Source: Bacilli bacterium (GTDB lineage: Bacteria > Bacillota_I > Bacilli_A > RFN20 > CAG-826). From it: a stretch of DNA of 64,000 bases. Position 1 is the first letter of the stretch. The number at the start of each line of letters is the position of its first letter. Where the stretch lies: positions 131,544-195,543 of the forward strand of contig JAKSUV010000001.1 in assembly GCA_024408655.1 (NCBI GenBank). Reading direction: 5' to 3'. Shown here piece by piece: positions 9,109 through 21,058 of this stretch. Below the pieces are notes generated by a model. The model worked only from the letters and a program-made list of their open reading frames with translations, had not been told where the DNA came from and made no database searches. Position numbers and translations under genes: made by a program.

Positions 9109-9766
9109 TCGGCGTCGTTTCGGCGTCGTTTTTATTTTGGTTAAATTCGGGTGTTTCTAGCGATGGATTAAACACGGTTTTGGCTAAACGTTTAAGTTTA
9201 AACGCGCGAGCAATATGTGCTTGAGTAGTAACTAATAACCAAGTACCGCCAACAAATAAACACGGGACAATAATATAACTAGCCCACGCGGCGGCGACAA
9301 AGTGAGGCGTGTTTAAAAGCGGGGGCCAATCAGCGATAATCCACATCCCAAAAACTTGAACCCGTTTAACATGAGCAAAATCCCAGAGCCACATCACGCT
9401 CCCAAAGCCCGTGTCCTTATCAAAAAGATTAAAGAGCCAGGTTTTACTAATGGCGCCATTAATAATATAGATGATACCCGCGAGCGTTAAAATTAAGAAT
9501 GCGGGCGTCGCTTGACGGGCAAATAATTGATTATTCTTTTTATGGCCTAAACGGCGGAAACCTTTTTCGGTTGTGACAACCTTCGCGGTCACGACATCAT
9601 ACATCATTGTGCTCGCTCTTTTCCCTTGTTTCTTCATGGTTTTCTCAACGAGCAAACCGATATAACCAACAATCACAAACACTAAAAGAATTAACACAAC
9701 TAAAGTGATGAGCACCCGCTTTTCGTTTTCGCTTAAAGTTAATATGGGAAACTTACTATCAAACAT
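9095..9766 (-). CDS. Multi-pass membrane protein of unknown function
   Basis: A 223-residue protein with hydrophobic segments at about 16-40, 86-106 and 156-180, a Trp-rich loop between the last two, and a polar C-terminal tail rich in Asn, Glu and Thr. No motif I recognise. Its start overlaps the end of the upstream gene by 8 nt, so it belongs to an operon of three membrane-protein genes running leftward from 10966. Confidence 0.7.
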   Translation of the reverse strand: MFDSKFPILTLSENEKRVLITLVVLILLVFVIVGYIGLLVEKTMKKQGKRASTMMYDVVTAKVVTTEKGFRRLGHKKNNQLFARQATPAFLILTLAGIIYIINGAISKTWLFNLFDKDTGFGSVMWLWDFAHVKRVQVFGMWIIADWPPLLNTPHFVAAAWASYIIVPCLFVGGTWLLVTTQAHIARAFKLKRLAKTVFNPSLETPEFNQNKNDAETTPTKGS

Positions 9767-10088
9767 GTTGATTGTCTCCTGGTGTTGGATTTACCGCTGG
9801 TGTTGCTTCTGGTGTTGGCGTTTGTGTTGGCGCGGCTTGTTGAGCGGGCGCTTCTTTATTAGTAGTACCTGTTGCCGTATAGGTATTTAATAACGCTTTC
9901 GCCTGTACATCTTCGGGGAACGGAGCGAAGAATTTTTCGCCCTTAAAGAAATGTTTGATACCACGAATCACTTCAACAAAATAAATAATGATGTTATAAA
10001 GTAGCCAAAGTGCTAAGAAGGCGACTAAAAATGGGGAAATGATAATGTAGAGGATACCAAGGCCGAAGCGTTTCAAAAACTCTAACAT
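9759..10088 (-). CDS. Membrane protein with Pro/Thr/Ala-rich tail
   Basis: A 109-residue protein with a long hydrophobic N-terminal region (about 8-41, one or two helices), an amphipathic middle, and a low-complexity tail (about 75-109) with repeated Pro-Thr and Gln/Ala residues. The tail resembles a flexible linker. It overlaps both neighbours by 7-8 nt, so the three products may act together. No function recognised. Confidence 0.65.
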   Translation of the reverse strand: MLEFLKRFGLGILYIIISPFLVAFLALWLLYNIIIYFVEVIRGIKHFFKGEKFFAPFPEDVQAKALLNTYTATGTTNKEAPAQQAAPTQTPTPEATPAVNPTPGDNQHV

Positions 10089-10966
10089 ATTTGTTTTCTT
10101 CTTAAATTATATACGATGCGCGTAACAAAGATAATAAGATTCGCGCTGTTAAATAAAAGTAAAGTGTGGGGCATTTTAACCACTTGGTAAAGCGAAAAGA
10201 CTAAAACAATGGATAAGAAGATTCCGGCTCCACTAATGACGGCGATGACTTTTTCTTTTTTACTAATCATCTGGACTAATTCATGAACACCAATAAAAAG
10301 AGCAAGCATCATAAAGAAGTAAGCAAACGCAGTGCTAATAAAGCTACAAGGAATCACTAATAAAGCGAAAACAAAACCAAAGGTGGGTAAGAACGTTTCC
10401 CATAAATAATTTTCTTCATAATGGAACTTTTTTAACTCATTAGTAAGGACGATATAGGAGAACACCATTTGCACTAAACTAATGAAATAGACAAATGGTA
10501 AAACGATCTCATGAATGTATGGAATATCACTAACTTTAAACCAAAAAAGGAATTGTTCGATTGTGTTCACTTCGTAAAGAAAGTCAATTAACGGAATGAA
10601 CACAAATGTCATCGCGCATTGAACAATCGAGGTCATGAGTAAAGCGTAGGTGGGGTGCATTTTCTTACGAAAACTAACACCAAAAAGAAAGCCCGTTAAT
10701 AAACTTGGCAGTAAATAGAAGACCGTGTAACTAGCGTTCCAGGCCATCGCAATAAACGAGACACCAATCGCGGCAATCGCGTAGATAGGGTAATAACGCC
10801 ACTTACATAATAACGCCACAACCGCACTAAAAAACGGTAGCAGAATCATGATAAAAACACCCGCTACCGGAAAAAGCGCGGATAAGATAGCCATAACAAC
10901 ATCAATCGCCGCAATAATTGCCATGAAGGCCATGTTTTGGAGTAAGGTTTCTTTCTCTTTAAACAT
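10082..10966 (-). CDS. Polytopic membrane protein, YybS/DUF2232-like
   Basis: A very hydrophobic 294-residue protein with about eight predicted membrane segments and few charged residues. The general look resembles YybS/DUF2232 membrane proteins, but I cannot confirm that from motifs. I start at 10966 because on the minus strand TATAAT (plus coordinates 977-982 of the 10-kb block, i.e. 10977-10982) ends 10 nt before this ATG; an in-frame start at 11032 would lie upstream of that promoter. First gene of the leftward membrane-protein operon. Confidence 0.65.
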   Translation of the reverse strand: MFKEKETLLQNMAFMAIIAAIDVVMAILSALFPVAGVFIMILLPFFSAVVALLCKWRYYPIYAIAAIGVSFIAMAWNASYTVFYLLPSLLTGFLFGVSFRKKMHPTYALLMTSIVQCAMTFVFIPLIDFLYEVNTIEQFLFWFKVSDIPYIHEIVLPFVYFISLVQMVFSYIVLTNELKKFHYEENYLWETFLPTFGFVFALLVIPCSFISTAFAYFFMMLALFIGVHELVQMISKKEKVIAVISGAGIFLSIVLVFSLYQVVKMPHTLLLFNSANLIIFVTRIVYNLRRKQIC

Positions 10967-11021
10967 CGTTATTGTTATTATAGCCCTAAAATCTATATTT
11001 ATTCTATAAATATAAAAAGAT

Positions 11022-11030
11022 ATTCGCGTC
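11022..11030 (+). promoter_or_regulatory. ATTCGCGTC upstream element, copy A
   Basis: ATTCGCGTC preceded by an A/T-rich run and followed by a T-run, 43 nt before the start at 11074. The same element occurs at 11429-11437 and, on the minus strand, at 32953-32961, each 39-43 nt before a start codon. In all three, 29-31 nt separate it from the Shine-Dalgarno sequence. Confidence 0.55.
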
Positions 11031-11073
11031 AATCAATACGTTTTTAGCGCATTTATTAATAAGAGGTATTGAT

Positions 11074-11394
11074 ATGGAAAAGAAAAAATTGATGACCGTT
11101 GGGGAAATAAGAAAAATTCCCGATAATTTATCCCATCTATACAAAATTCCGGTGTATGATGAAAAAGGAGACAAACTAGTGAAACCTAAAAATCCGAAAC
11201 GGAAAAATAAGTACACACTTAATCAACTTGGCGAGAGGGTTGATAAACTTGGTGAACGAGTTGATCAATTAGTCGCCACTGTTATGGTTTTAGCAGAAAC
11301 AGTTGATAAAGGCTTTAAACAAATTAACGCTCGAATTGATTATATTGTTAAAGCCAATAGTCTTAAAGACATCCCTAGTGCAAGCGCTAAGTAA
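11074..11394 (+). CDS. Small coiled-coil protein, paralogue of 32620-32910
   Basis: A 106-residue protein. Residues 1-45 are basic; residues about 48-90 form heptad-like repeats (LGERVDKLGERVDQL) ending in a VDKGFKQINARIDYI stretch. The last stretch matches the MNTGFKQVNTRIDGIEARLDY stretch in the 96-residue protein at 32620-32910, so the two are related. The helical repeat resembles oligomerisation modules found in phage and surface proteins. AAGAGG precedes the ATG. It shares the ATTCGCGTC element with its paralogue and the next gene. Function unknown. Confidence 0.7.
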   Translation: MEKKKLMTVGEIRKIPDNLSHLYKIPVYDEKGDKLVKPKNPKRKNKYTLNQLGERVDKLGERVDQLVATVMVLAETVDKGFKQINARIDYIVKANSLKDIPSASAK

Positions 11395-11428
11395 TAAAAA
11401 TTATATTTATAAATAAATATAGATAAAT

Positions 11429-11437
11429 ATTCGCGTC
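11429..11437 (+). promoter_or_regulatory. ATTCGCGTC upstream element, copy B
   Basis: Second copy of the element, 39 nt before the start at 11477. It is followed by a T-run and TTCCG, then AGGAGG, the same order as in copies A and C. Confidence 0.55.
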
Positions 11438-11476
11438 ATTTAATCGTTTTTTCCGTATGTTCTTATAGGAGGACAA

Positions 11477-11935
11477 ATGATGCGAAAAATATTTTTAACT
11501 TTATTAACCCCTCTAACATTAGTTGCGTGTGCTAATAGTGGAGGCGGAGGTAGTGATCCGGTGATTCCGGTTCACGATTATAGCGAGGTCGAACATCTTG
11601 AGCGAAAATGGGAGACATTATTTAGCCAGCCAGAAGATCACTATTACCTATATTGCTATGGTGTTCATTGTCGTTCATGCCACAAAATTAAAAACGAAGT
11701 GATTGAGTACGCCTTACATGGCAACAAGACCATTTATTTTTGTGCAGAGGGCTATGTTGTTTATCCAGATGGTGACGTAGAAGAGACATTAGGAAAAACC
11801 GATATTATAGATGTGTTTATTATAGGCACGCCATCGATTTTAGAAGTCAAAAATGGCGTCATTTTAAATAATGGAGCGGGGAGCCAAACGGTCCTGGAAA
11901 TAATTAAAAGCGAAGATAGAAGTAATATTGTATAA
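11477..11935 (+). CDS. Thioredoxin-like lipoprotein
   Basis: A 152-residue secreted lipoprotein. A signal peptide ends in the lipobox LVAC (Cys18), followed by a Gly-rich linker. A thioredoxin fold is suggested by the CRSC pair at 65-68 directly after an aromatic beta strand and by a cis-Pro site GTPS (Pro119). Two further Cys residues flank the active site region. It may act as a thiol oxidoreductase or reductase outside the membrane. AGGAGG lies 5 nt upstream. A TATAAT promoter for pcrA overlaps its stop codon region. Confidence 0.78.
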   Translation: MMRKIFLTLLTPLTLVACANSGGGGSDPVIPVHDYSEVEHLERKWETLFSQPEDHYYLYCYGVHCRSCHKIKNEVIEYALHGNKTIYFCAEGYVVYPDGDVEETLGKTDIIDVFIIGTPSILEVKNGVILNNGAGSQTVLEIIKSEDRSNIV

Positions 11936-11944
11936 TATTACTTA

Positions 11945-16188
<4,244 letters not shown>

Positions 16189-16204
16189 GCATATAATATT
16201 TGCG

Positions 16205-16501
16205 ATGAAAGAAGTAACGTTAACAAGTCTTAAAGAAGCGGCGAATCGTCTTCTTTTTGATATGTCAGAAGCGGAATATAAAACCCTACTAGAAGAATTT
16301 AAAACGATTAGTAAACAAATGGCGTTAATCGCGGAAGATAAAAGCGTTGATAATTATTCACCAATGATTTATCCCTTCCCGGTTGCGACTGATTCTCTTC
16401 GTGAAGACATCCCTGCTCATCCCGAAAGTCGTGAAACGATTTTAAAGAATGCAAAAAATAAAATGGCGGGACAAATTAAACTCCCCAAGGTGGTTTCATG
16501 A
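16205..16501 (+). CDS. gatC: Asp/Glu-tRNA amidotransferase subunit C
   Basis: A 98-residue GatC, which tethers GatA and GatB in the amidotransferase that converts Glu-tRNA(Gln) to Gln-tRNA(Gln). It has the helical N-terminus (LKEAANRLLFDMSEAEYKTLLEEF) and the late PMIYPFP segment with an LREDIP motif typical of the subunit. TATAAT (16192-16197) ends 7 nt before the ATG, so it is predicted leaderless. It overlaps gatA by 4 nt. Confidence 0.9.
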   Translation: MKEVTLTSLKEAANRLLFDMSEAEYKTLLEEFKTISKQMALIAEDKSVDNYSPMIYPFPVATDSLREDIPAHPESRETILKNAKNKMAGQIKLPKVVS

Positions 16502-17955
16502 GTTATTTAGATTTAACCATCACCGCGATGCACGAAGCGTTAGTAAAGAAACAAGTAACGCCACTTGAATTAGTTACTGAAGCGATTAAACGCATCAAGG
16601 AAGACAAGAATAACGCGATTGAATATCTTTGTGAACAAGAGGCTTTAGCATTCGCTAAAACTCTTACTACACCTGAAAAAGATAATCCTTTATGGGGAAT
16701 TCCTTTTGCGGTGAAAGATAATATTTCAACGAAAGATATTCCTACTACCGCAAGCGCCGATATCTTAAATGGTTATGTCCCAATTTTTGATGCGACCGCC
16801 ATCAGTAAATTAAAAGCGAAAAAAGCGGTCATGATTGCGAAAACTACCCTTGATTCATTAGCGATGGGTGGCTCTGGTACTACCGGTCACTTAGGCAAAA
16901 CTTATAACCCCTATGATCCATCACATACTAGGATGATTGCGGGTTCTTCTTGTGGTTCGGCGAGTGTCGTTAGTGCGGGTATTGTTCCTTTTGCGTTAGG
17001 AAGTGACACCGGTGACTCCATTCGTAAACCCGCGAGCTTTGCCGGGCTCGTTGGTTTTAAACCTACTTGGGGCCGGATTTCCCGTTACGGTTTATTCCCC
17101 TTTGTCCCCAGTTTAGACGCTTTAGGTTTCTTTACCCGGAGCGTGGAAGACGCGGCGATTTTATTAAACGTTTTAGCGGGTCATGATGAAGCGGATTATA
17201 CTTCTAGTCGCGTTCCGGTTGAAGATTACACTAAAGAATTAAATAGTTCGTTAAAGGGCGTAAAAATCGCTGTTATCCAAGAAATTATTGATTCGTTTAC
17301 TGATCAAGATATTATTAAACGCTTTAACGAAACGATTAAGATTTATCAAAGCCTTGGCGCGAAAGTAGATTATGTCCACATGGATAAACATTTACTCATG
17401 ACCCTTTTCCCAACCTATTACATTATTTCTTGCGCGGAAGCGACGAGCAATAACGCGAATCTTGATGGCATTAAATTTGGTCCTTATTATGACGCGGATA
17501 ATTATCTTGAAGTCATGAAGAAAGCCCGGACCGCTGGTTTCTCAGAAAGAATTAAACGCCGGTTTGTTTTAGGTAGTTTTGCTTTAATGAAAGAAAACCA
17601 AAACGAGCTCTTTTTACGCGCCGCGAAGAACCGTCATAAGATTGTTGATGAGATAAATAAGATCTTCAAAGATTATGATGTGATTTACGCTCCCGCTTCG
17701 CCTTCAATTGCGCCGCGCTTTGATAGTGTCACTAACCAATTACAGGATGAATATTTAATTGCCGATAACTATATGTGTATTGGTAACTTTGGTGGTTATC
17801 CTTCCTTAACCCTTCCGGTTGGTTTTAAAGATAATATGCCCTTTGGGTTTAACTTAACCGCTAAACCCTTTATGGAAGCGAAACTTTTAAACATCGCTAA
17901 AGCCCTTGAAGATCAATTAGGTTATTTTAATCTCAGCGTGAGGAATAAAAAATGA
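16498..17955 (+). CDS. gatA: Glutamyl-tRNA(Gln) amidotransferase subunit A
   Basis: Amidase-signature glutaminase subunit, 485 residues. The Ser-cisSer-Lys triad is in place: Lys73 in AVKDNIS, the Gly/Ser loop GSSCGSAS (149-156), and GSDTGDSIRKPA shortly after with the nucleophilic Ser. The signature has Cys and Asp where Bacillus GatA has Gly, a variant I associate with Mollicutes-type GatA. It supplies ammonia to GatB. Overlaps gatC and gatB by 4 nt each. Confidence 0.96.
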   Translation: MSYLDLTITAMHEALVKKQVTPLELVTEAIKRIKEDKNNAIEYLCEQEALAFAKTLTTPEKDNPLWGIPFAVKDNISTKDIPTTASADILNGYVPIFDATAISKLKAKKAVMIAKTTLDSLAMGGSGTTGHLGKTYNPYDPSHTRMIAGSSCGSASVVSAGIVPFALGSDTGDSIRKPASFAGLVGFKPTWGRISRYGLFPFVPSLDALGFFTRSVEDAAILLNVLAGHDEADYTSSRVPVEDYTKELNSSLKGVKIAVIQEIIDSFTDQDIIKRFNETIKIYQSLGAKVDYVHMDKHLLMTLFPTYYIISCAEATSNNANLDGIKFGPYYDADNYLEVMKKARTAGFSERIKRRFVLGSFALMKENQNELFLRAAKNRHKIVDEINKIFKDYDVIYAPASPSIAPRFDSVTNQLQDEYLIADNYMCIGNFGGYPSLTLPVGFKDNMPFGFNLTAKPFMEAKLLNIAKALEDQLGYFNLSVRNKK

Positions 17956-19376
17956 ATTACGATGTCACTATTGGGCTAGAAATCCACGTTGAAATGAAGA
18001 CGAAATCGAAGATGTTTTCTTCTTCGCCAGTTGGCTTTATGCAAGAACCGAATACCTTAACAAGCGCGTATGATTTAGCCTTCCCGGGCACGATGCCAAT
18101 CCCTAATAAACAAGCGGTAATTAACGCGATTCAAGTTGCTCACGCTTTACATATGGAGATTGATCATGAACTTCATTTTGACCGCAAGAATTATTTTTAT
18201 AGTGATTTACCAAAAGGTTATCAAATCACTCAGGATAAACGCCCACTTGGTCATGATGGTTATTTAATGATTGGCAAAGAAAAAGTTTTAATTGAACGGT
18301 TACATCTAGAAGAAGATACAGCGAAACAATTGCACTTCCCGAAGTTCACCTTAGTGGACTATAACCGGGCGGGTATTCCTTTAATGGAAATTGTTACGAA
18401 ACCATGCATTCATAGCGCCGAAGTCGCCGCTAAATACGTGGAAACAATCCGTGAGATTGTGCTCTTCTTAGGCGTGAGTGATGGCAAGATGGAAGAAGGA
18501 CAATTACGTTGTGACGTTAATGTTTCCGTTAAACGCGCGGACAGTAAAACCTTAGGAACGAAAGTCGAAGTCAAAAACATTAACTCCTTTAACCACATTA
18601 AGATTGCGCTTGATTACGAGATTGCTCGACAAATTAAAGCGATTGAAAGTGGTGAAAAAATTATTCAAGAAACTCGCCGCTATGATGAAGAACATAAAGC
18701 TACTAAAGCCATGCGGGTGAAGACGGATTCGGTTGATTATAAATACTTTACCGAAGATAATTTGATCCCCATTAAATTAAGTGACGAGTTTATTAATGAC
18801 GCGATTAAAACTAGCCACGAATTAGCGAGTGAAAAACGGGAACGTTACCAAAAACAATTTGGTTTAAGTGAATATGATACGAACATCCTTTTAGCGAGTT
18901 TAGATATCGCTTCTTATTTTGATAATTGCGCAAAATTATCTAAACATTATAAGGCGATTGCTAACTGGTTAATGGTGGACATTACCGCCTATTTAAATAA
19001 AGCGGGTTTAAGTATTAAAGAGTTAACCATTACACCTAATCAACTAGTTGAACTCATTAATGAGATTGAGTTAGGTCATATCTCTAATAAACAGGGCCGT
19101 GAAGTGTTTGCGTGTATGTTAAAAGAACATCTCGATGTGAAGAAAGCGAAAGAAAAACTTGGCATTGTTAACCAAGATAGTAGCGATATAACGATTCGTC
19201 AGTTAGTGATTGAAGTATTAGATAATAACGCTCAATCAATTAGCGATTATCATCATGGTAAAGACCGCGCGCTTGGCTTTTTAATTGGCCAAGTAATGAA
19301 AAAGAGTGGCGGAAAAGTTAATCCTGCATTAACTAGTAAAATTATGATTGAAGAATTAAATAGGAGGAAGAAATAA
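17952..19376 (+). CDS. gatB: Aspartyl/glutamyl-tRNA amidotransferase subunit B
   Basis: A 474-residue GatB that phosphorylates and amidates misacylated tRNA. The IGLEIHVEMKTKSKMF start, the FDRKNYFYSDLPKGYQITQ segment and the GQLRCDVNVSV motif are diagnostic. The C-terminal YqeY-like tail with LIGQVMKKSGGKVNP is complete. Last gene of gatCAB; galE starts on the overlapping TAATG. Confidence 0.96.
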   Translation: MNYDVTIGLEIHVEMKTKSKMFSSSPVGFMQEPNTLTSAYDLAFPGTMPIPNKQAVINAIQVAHALHMEIDHELHFDRKNYFYSDLPKGYQITQDKRPLGHDGYLMIGKEKVLIERLHLEEDTAKQLHFPKFTLVDYNRAGIPLMEIVTKPCIHSAEVAAKYVETIREIVLFLGVSDGKMEEGQLRCDVNVSVKRADSKTLGTKVEVKNINSFNHIKIALDYEIARQIKAIESGEKIIQETRRYDEEHKATKAMRVKTDSVDYKYFTEDNLIPIKLSDEFINDAIKTSHELASEKRERYQKQFGLSEYDTNILLASLDIASYFDNCAKLSKHYKAIANWLMVDITAYLNKAGLSIKELTITPNQLVELINEIELGHISNKQGREVFACMLKEHLDVKKAKEKLGIVNQDSSDITIRQLVIEVLDNNAQSISDYHHGKDRALGFLIGQVMKKSGGKVNPALTSKIMIEELNRRKK

Positions 19377-20392
19377 TGAAGATTTGTGTGACAGGTGGAA
19401 TGGGTTATATTGGTTCCCATACTTGCGTTGAATTAATTAAAACGGGGCACACCCCAGTGATTATTGATAACCTGGTTAATTCCAATAAAGAAGTGCTTAA
19501 CCGCATTCAAAAAATTACCGGTGTTAAACCAGCCTTCTATGAGTTTGATGTCCGGGATGAAGCGAAGCTTGATGCTTGTTTTGCGTCAGAAAAATTTGAC
19601 GCCGTAATCCACTTTGCGGGCTTAAAAGCGGTGGGTGAGTCAGTCGAAAAACCAAAGCTTTATTTTGATAATAACGTGGGCTCGAGTGAGACCTTAATTA
19701 AGGTGATGAAAAAGCACCAAGTGAAAAACATTATCTTTTCTAGTAGCGCCACTGTCTATGGAACACCAAAACACGTTCCGCTACTTGAAACGGATCCAAT
19801 TGGTAAAGCCACTAATCCATACGGCCAAACAAAAATTGAAATTGAAAAGCTTTTGATGGCGGAATCTAAGCAAGATCCTAATATGAATATTGTTTTACTT
19901 CGTTACTTTAATCCAGTGGGCGCCCACCAAAGCGGACTCATGGGTGAAGATCCATGGGGAACGCCTAATAACTTAATGCCCTATATCACTCAAACCGCGG
20001 TTGGTCGACGGAAAGAACTCACCATCTTTGGTAAGGATTATCCAACAAAAGACGGCACCGGTGTGCGTGATTATATCCACGTGGTTGACTTAGCGTTAGG
20101 GCATGTCGCTGCCTTAAAAGCGATTAAAGAAAAATGGGGTTTAAAAATTTATAACCTCGGGACTGGAAGAGGCACTAGTGTTTTAGAATTAGTGACGACC
20201 TTTGCGCGAGTGAATAATGTCAAAGTTAATTATCAATTTGGTCCTCGTCGTGCGGGTGATGTCGCGGAAAATTACGCGGATGTTAAATTAGCGAAAAAAG
20301 AACTTGGTTGGTCCGCGCTTTATACCATCGAAGATATGTGTAAGGATGCCTATCATTGGCAAAAATTAAATCCCAATGGATACGCCCAATAA
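19376..20392 (+). CDS. galE: UDP-glucose 4-epimerase
   Basis: A 338-residue extended short-chain dehydrogenase. GGMGYIGSH at 7-15 binds NAD, and the catalytic Ser/Tyr-x3-Lys set appears as SSSATVYG followed by NPYGQTKIE (about 147-155). It interconverts UDP-glucose and UDP-galactose and here probably feeds the two downstream polysaccharide genes. GAGGAAG precedes the start. It overlaps the next gene by 17 nt. Confidence 0.94.
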   Translation: MKICVTGGMGYIGSHTCVELIKTGHTPVIIDNLVNSNKEVLNRIQKITGVKPAFYEFDVRDEAKLDACFASEKFDAVIHFAGLKAVGESVEKPKLYFDNNVGSSETLIKVMKKHQVKNIIFSSSATVYGTPKHVPLLETDPIGKATNPYGQTKIEIEKLLMAESKQDPNMNIVLLRYFNPVGAHQSGLMGEDPWGTPNNLMPYITQTAVGRRKELTIFGKDYPTKDGTGVRDYIHVVDLALGHVAALKAIKEKWGLKIYNLGTGRGTSVLELVTTFARVNNVKVNYQFGPRRAGDVAENYADVKLAKKELGWSALYTIEDMCKDAYHWQKLNPNGYAQ

Positions 20393-21011
20393 CTTTAAAA
20401 GAAAATTGATATATCAATTGATTAAACGCTTGTTTGATCTTTTTGTGGCGCTTATTTCGTTATTAATTTTATCGCCACTTTTAATCATTATTTCCTTAGT
20501 GATTGTATTAACTTCACCGGGTGGTCCATTTTATCTAGATACTCGGTTAGGCAAAAACCATAAACCCTTTAAAGTGATTAAATTTCGTTCGATGAAAAAA
20601 GACGACCGGCCGATTGAAGAAATTTTATCGCCGGAAGATTATAAAGAATACCTTAAAGAATATAAATTAGATAATGATCCACGGATTACGAAAGTGGGGA
20701 AGGTTTTACGGAAAACATCGTTAGATGAATTACCCCAACTATTCAATATTCTCTTTGGGCAAATGTCGTTAATTGGTCCACGGCCGATTAAAGAAAAAGA
20801 GTATCAACTCCTTTGGCAAGGCCACGAAGATTTATTTTATGTTAAACCCGGTTTAACTGGTTATTGGGGCGCCCATGGTCGAAGTAATGTTCGTTACGAA
20901 GAACGGGTAAAGATGGAAATCTATTATGTCTATCACCGTTCCCTCGCTCTTGATATTAAGATTTTCTTTAAAACGATTGTGGTCGTTTTATCGGGCAAAG
21001 ACGCAAAATAA
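20376..21011 (+). CDS. Polyprenyl-phosphate sugar-1-phosphate transferase
   Basis: A 211-residue bacterial sugar transferase (WbaP/EpsL/PglC family) that starts glycan assembly by moving a sugar phosphate onto undecaprenyl phosphate. One re-entrant or transmembrane helix (about 18-42) precedes GPFYLDTRLGKN, KFRSM, the KTSLDELPQLFNIL motif and GPRP...KPGLTGYWG, all family hallmarks. The sugar cannot be told from sequence; galE upstream makes galactose or glucose plausible. Confidence 0.92.
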   Translation: MDTPNNFKRKLIYQLIKRLFDLFVALISLLILSPLLIIISLVIVLTSPGGPFYLDTRLGKNHKPFKVIKFRSMKKDDRPIEEILSPEDYKEYLKEYKLDNDPRITKVGKVLRKTSLDELPQLFNILFGQMSLIGPRPIKEKEYQLLWQGHEDLFYVKPGLTGYWGAHGRSNVRYEERVKMEIYYVYHRSLALDIKIFFKTIVVVLSGKDAK

Positions 21012-21058
21012 GTTTTATATACTATCTTGCTTAATTCTTGTAGAATTATAACCGTAGT

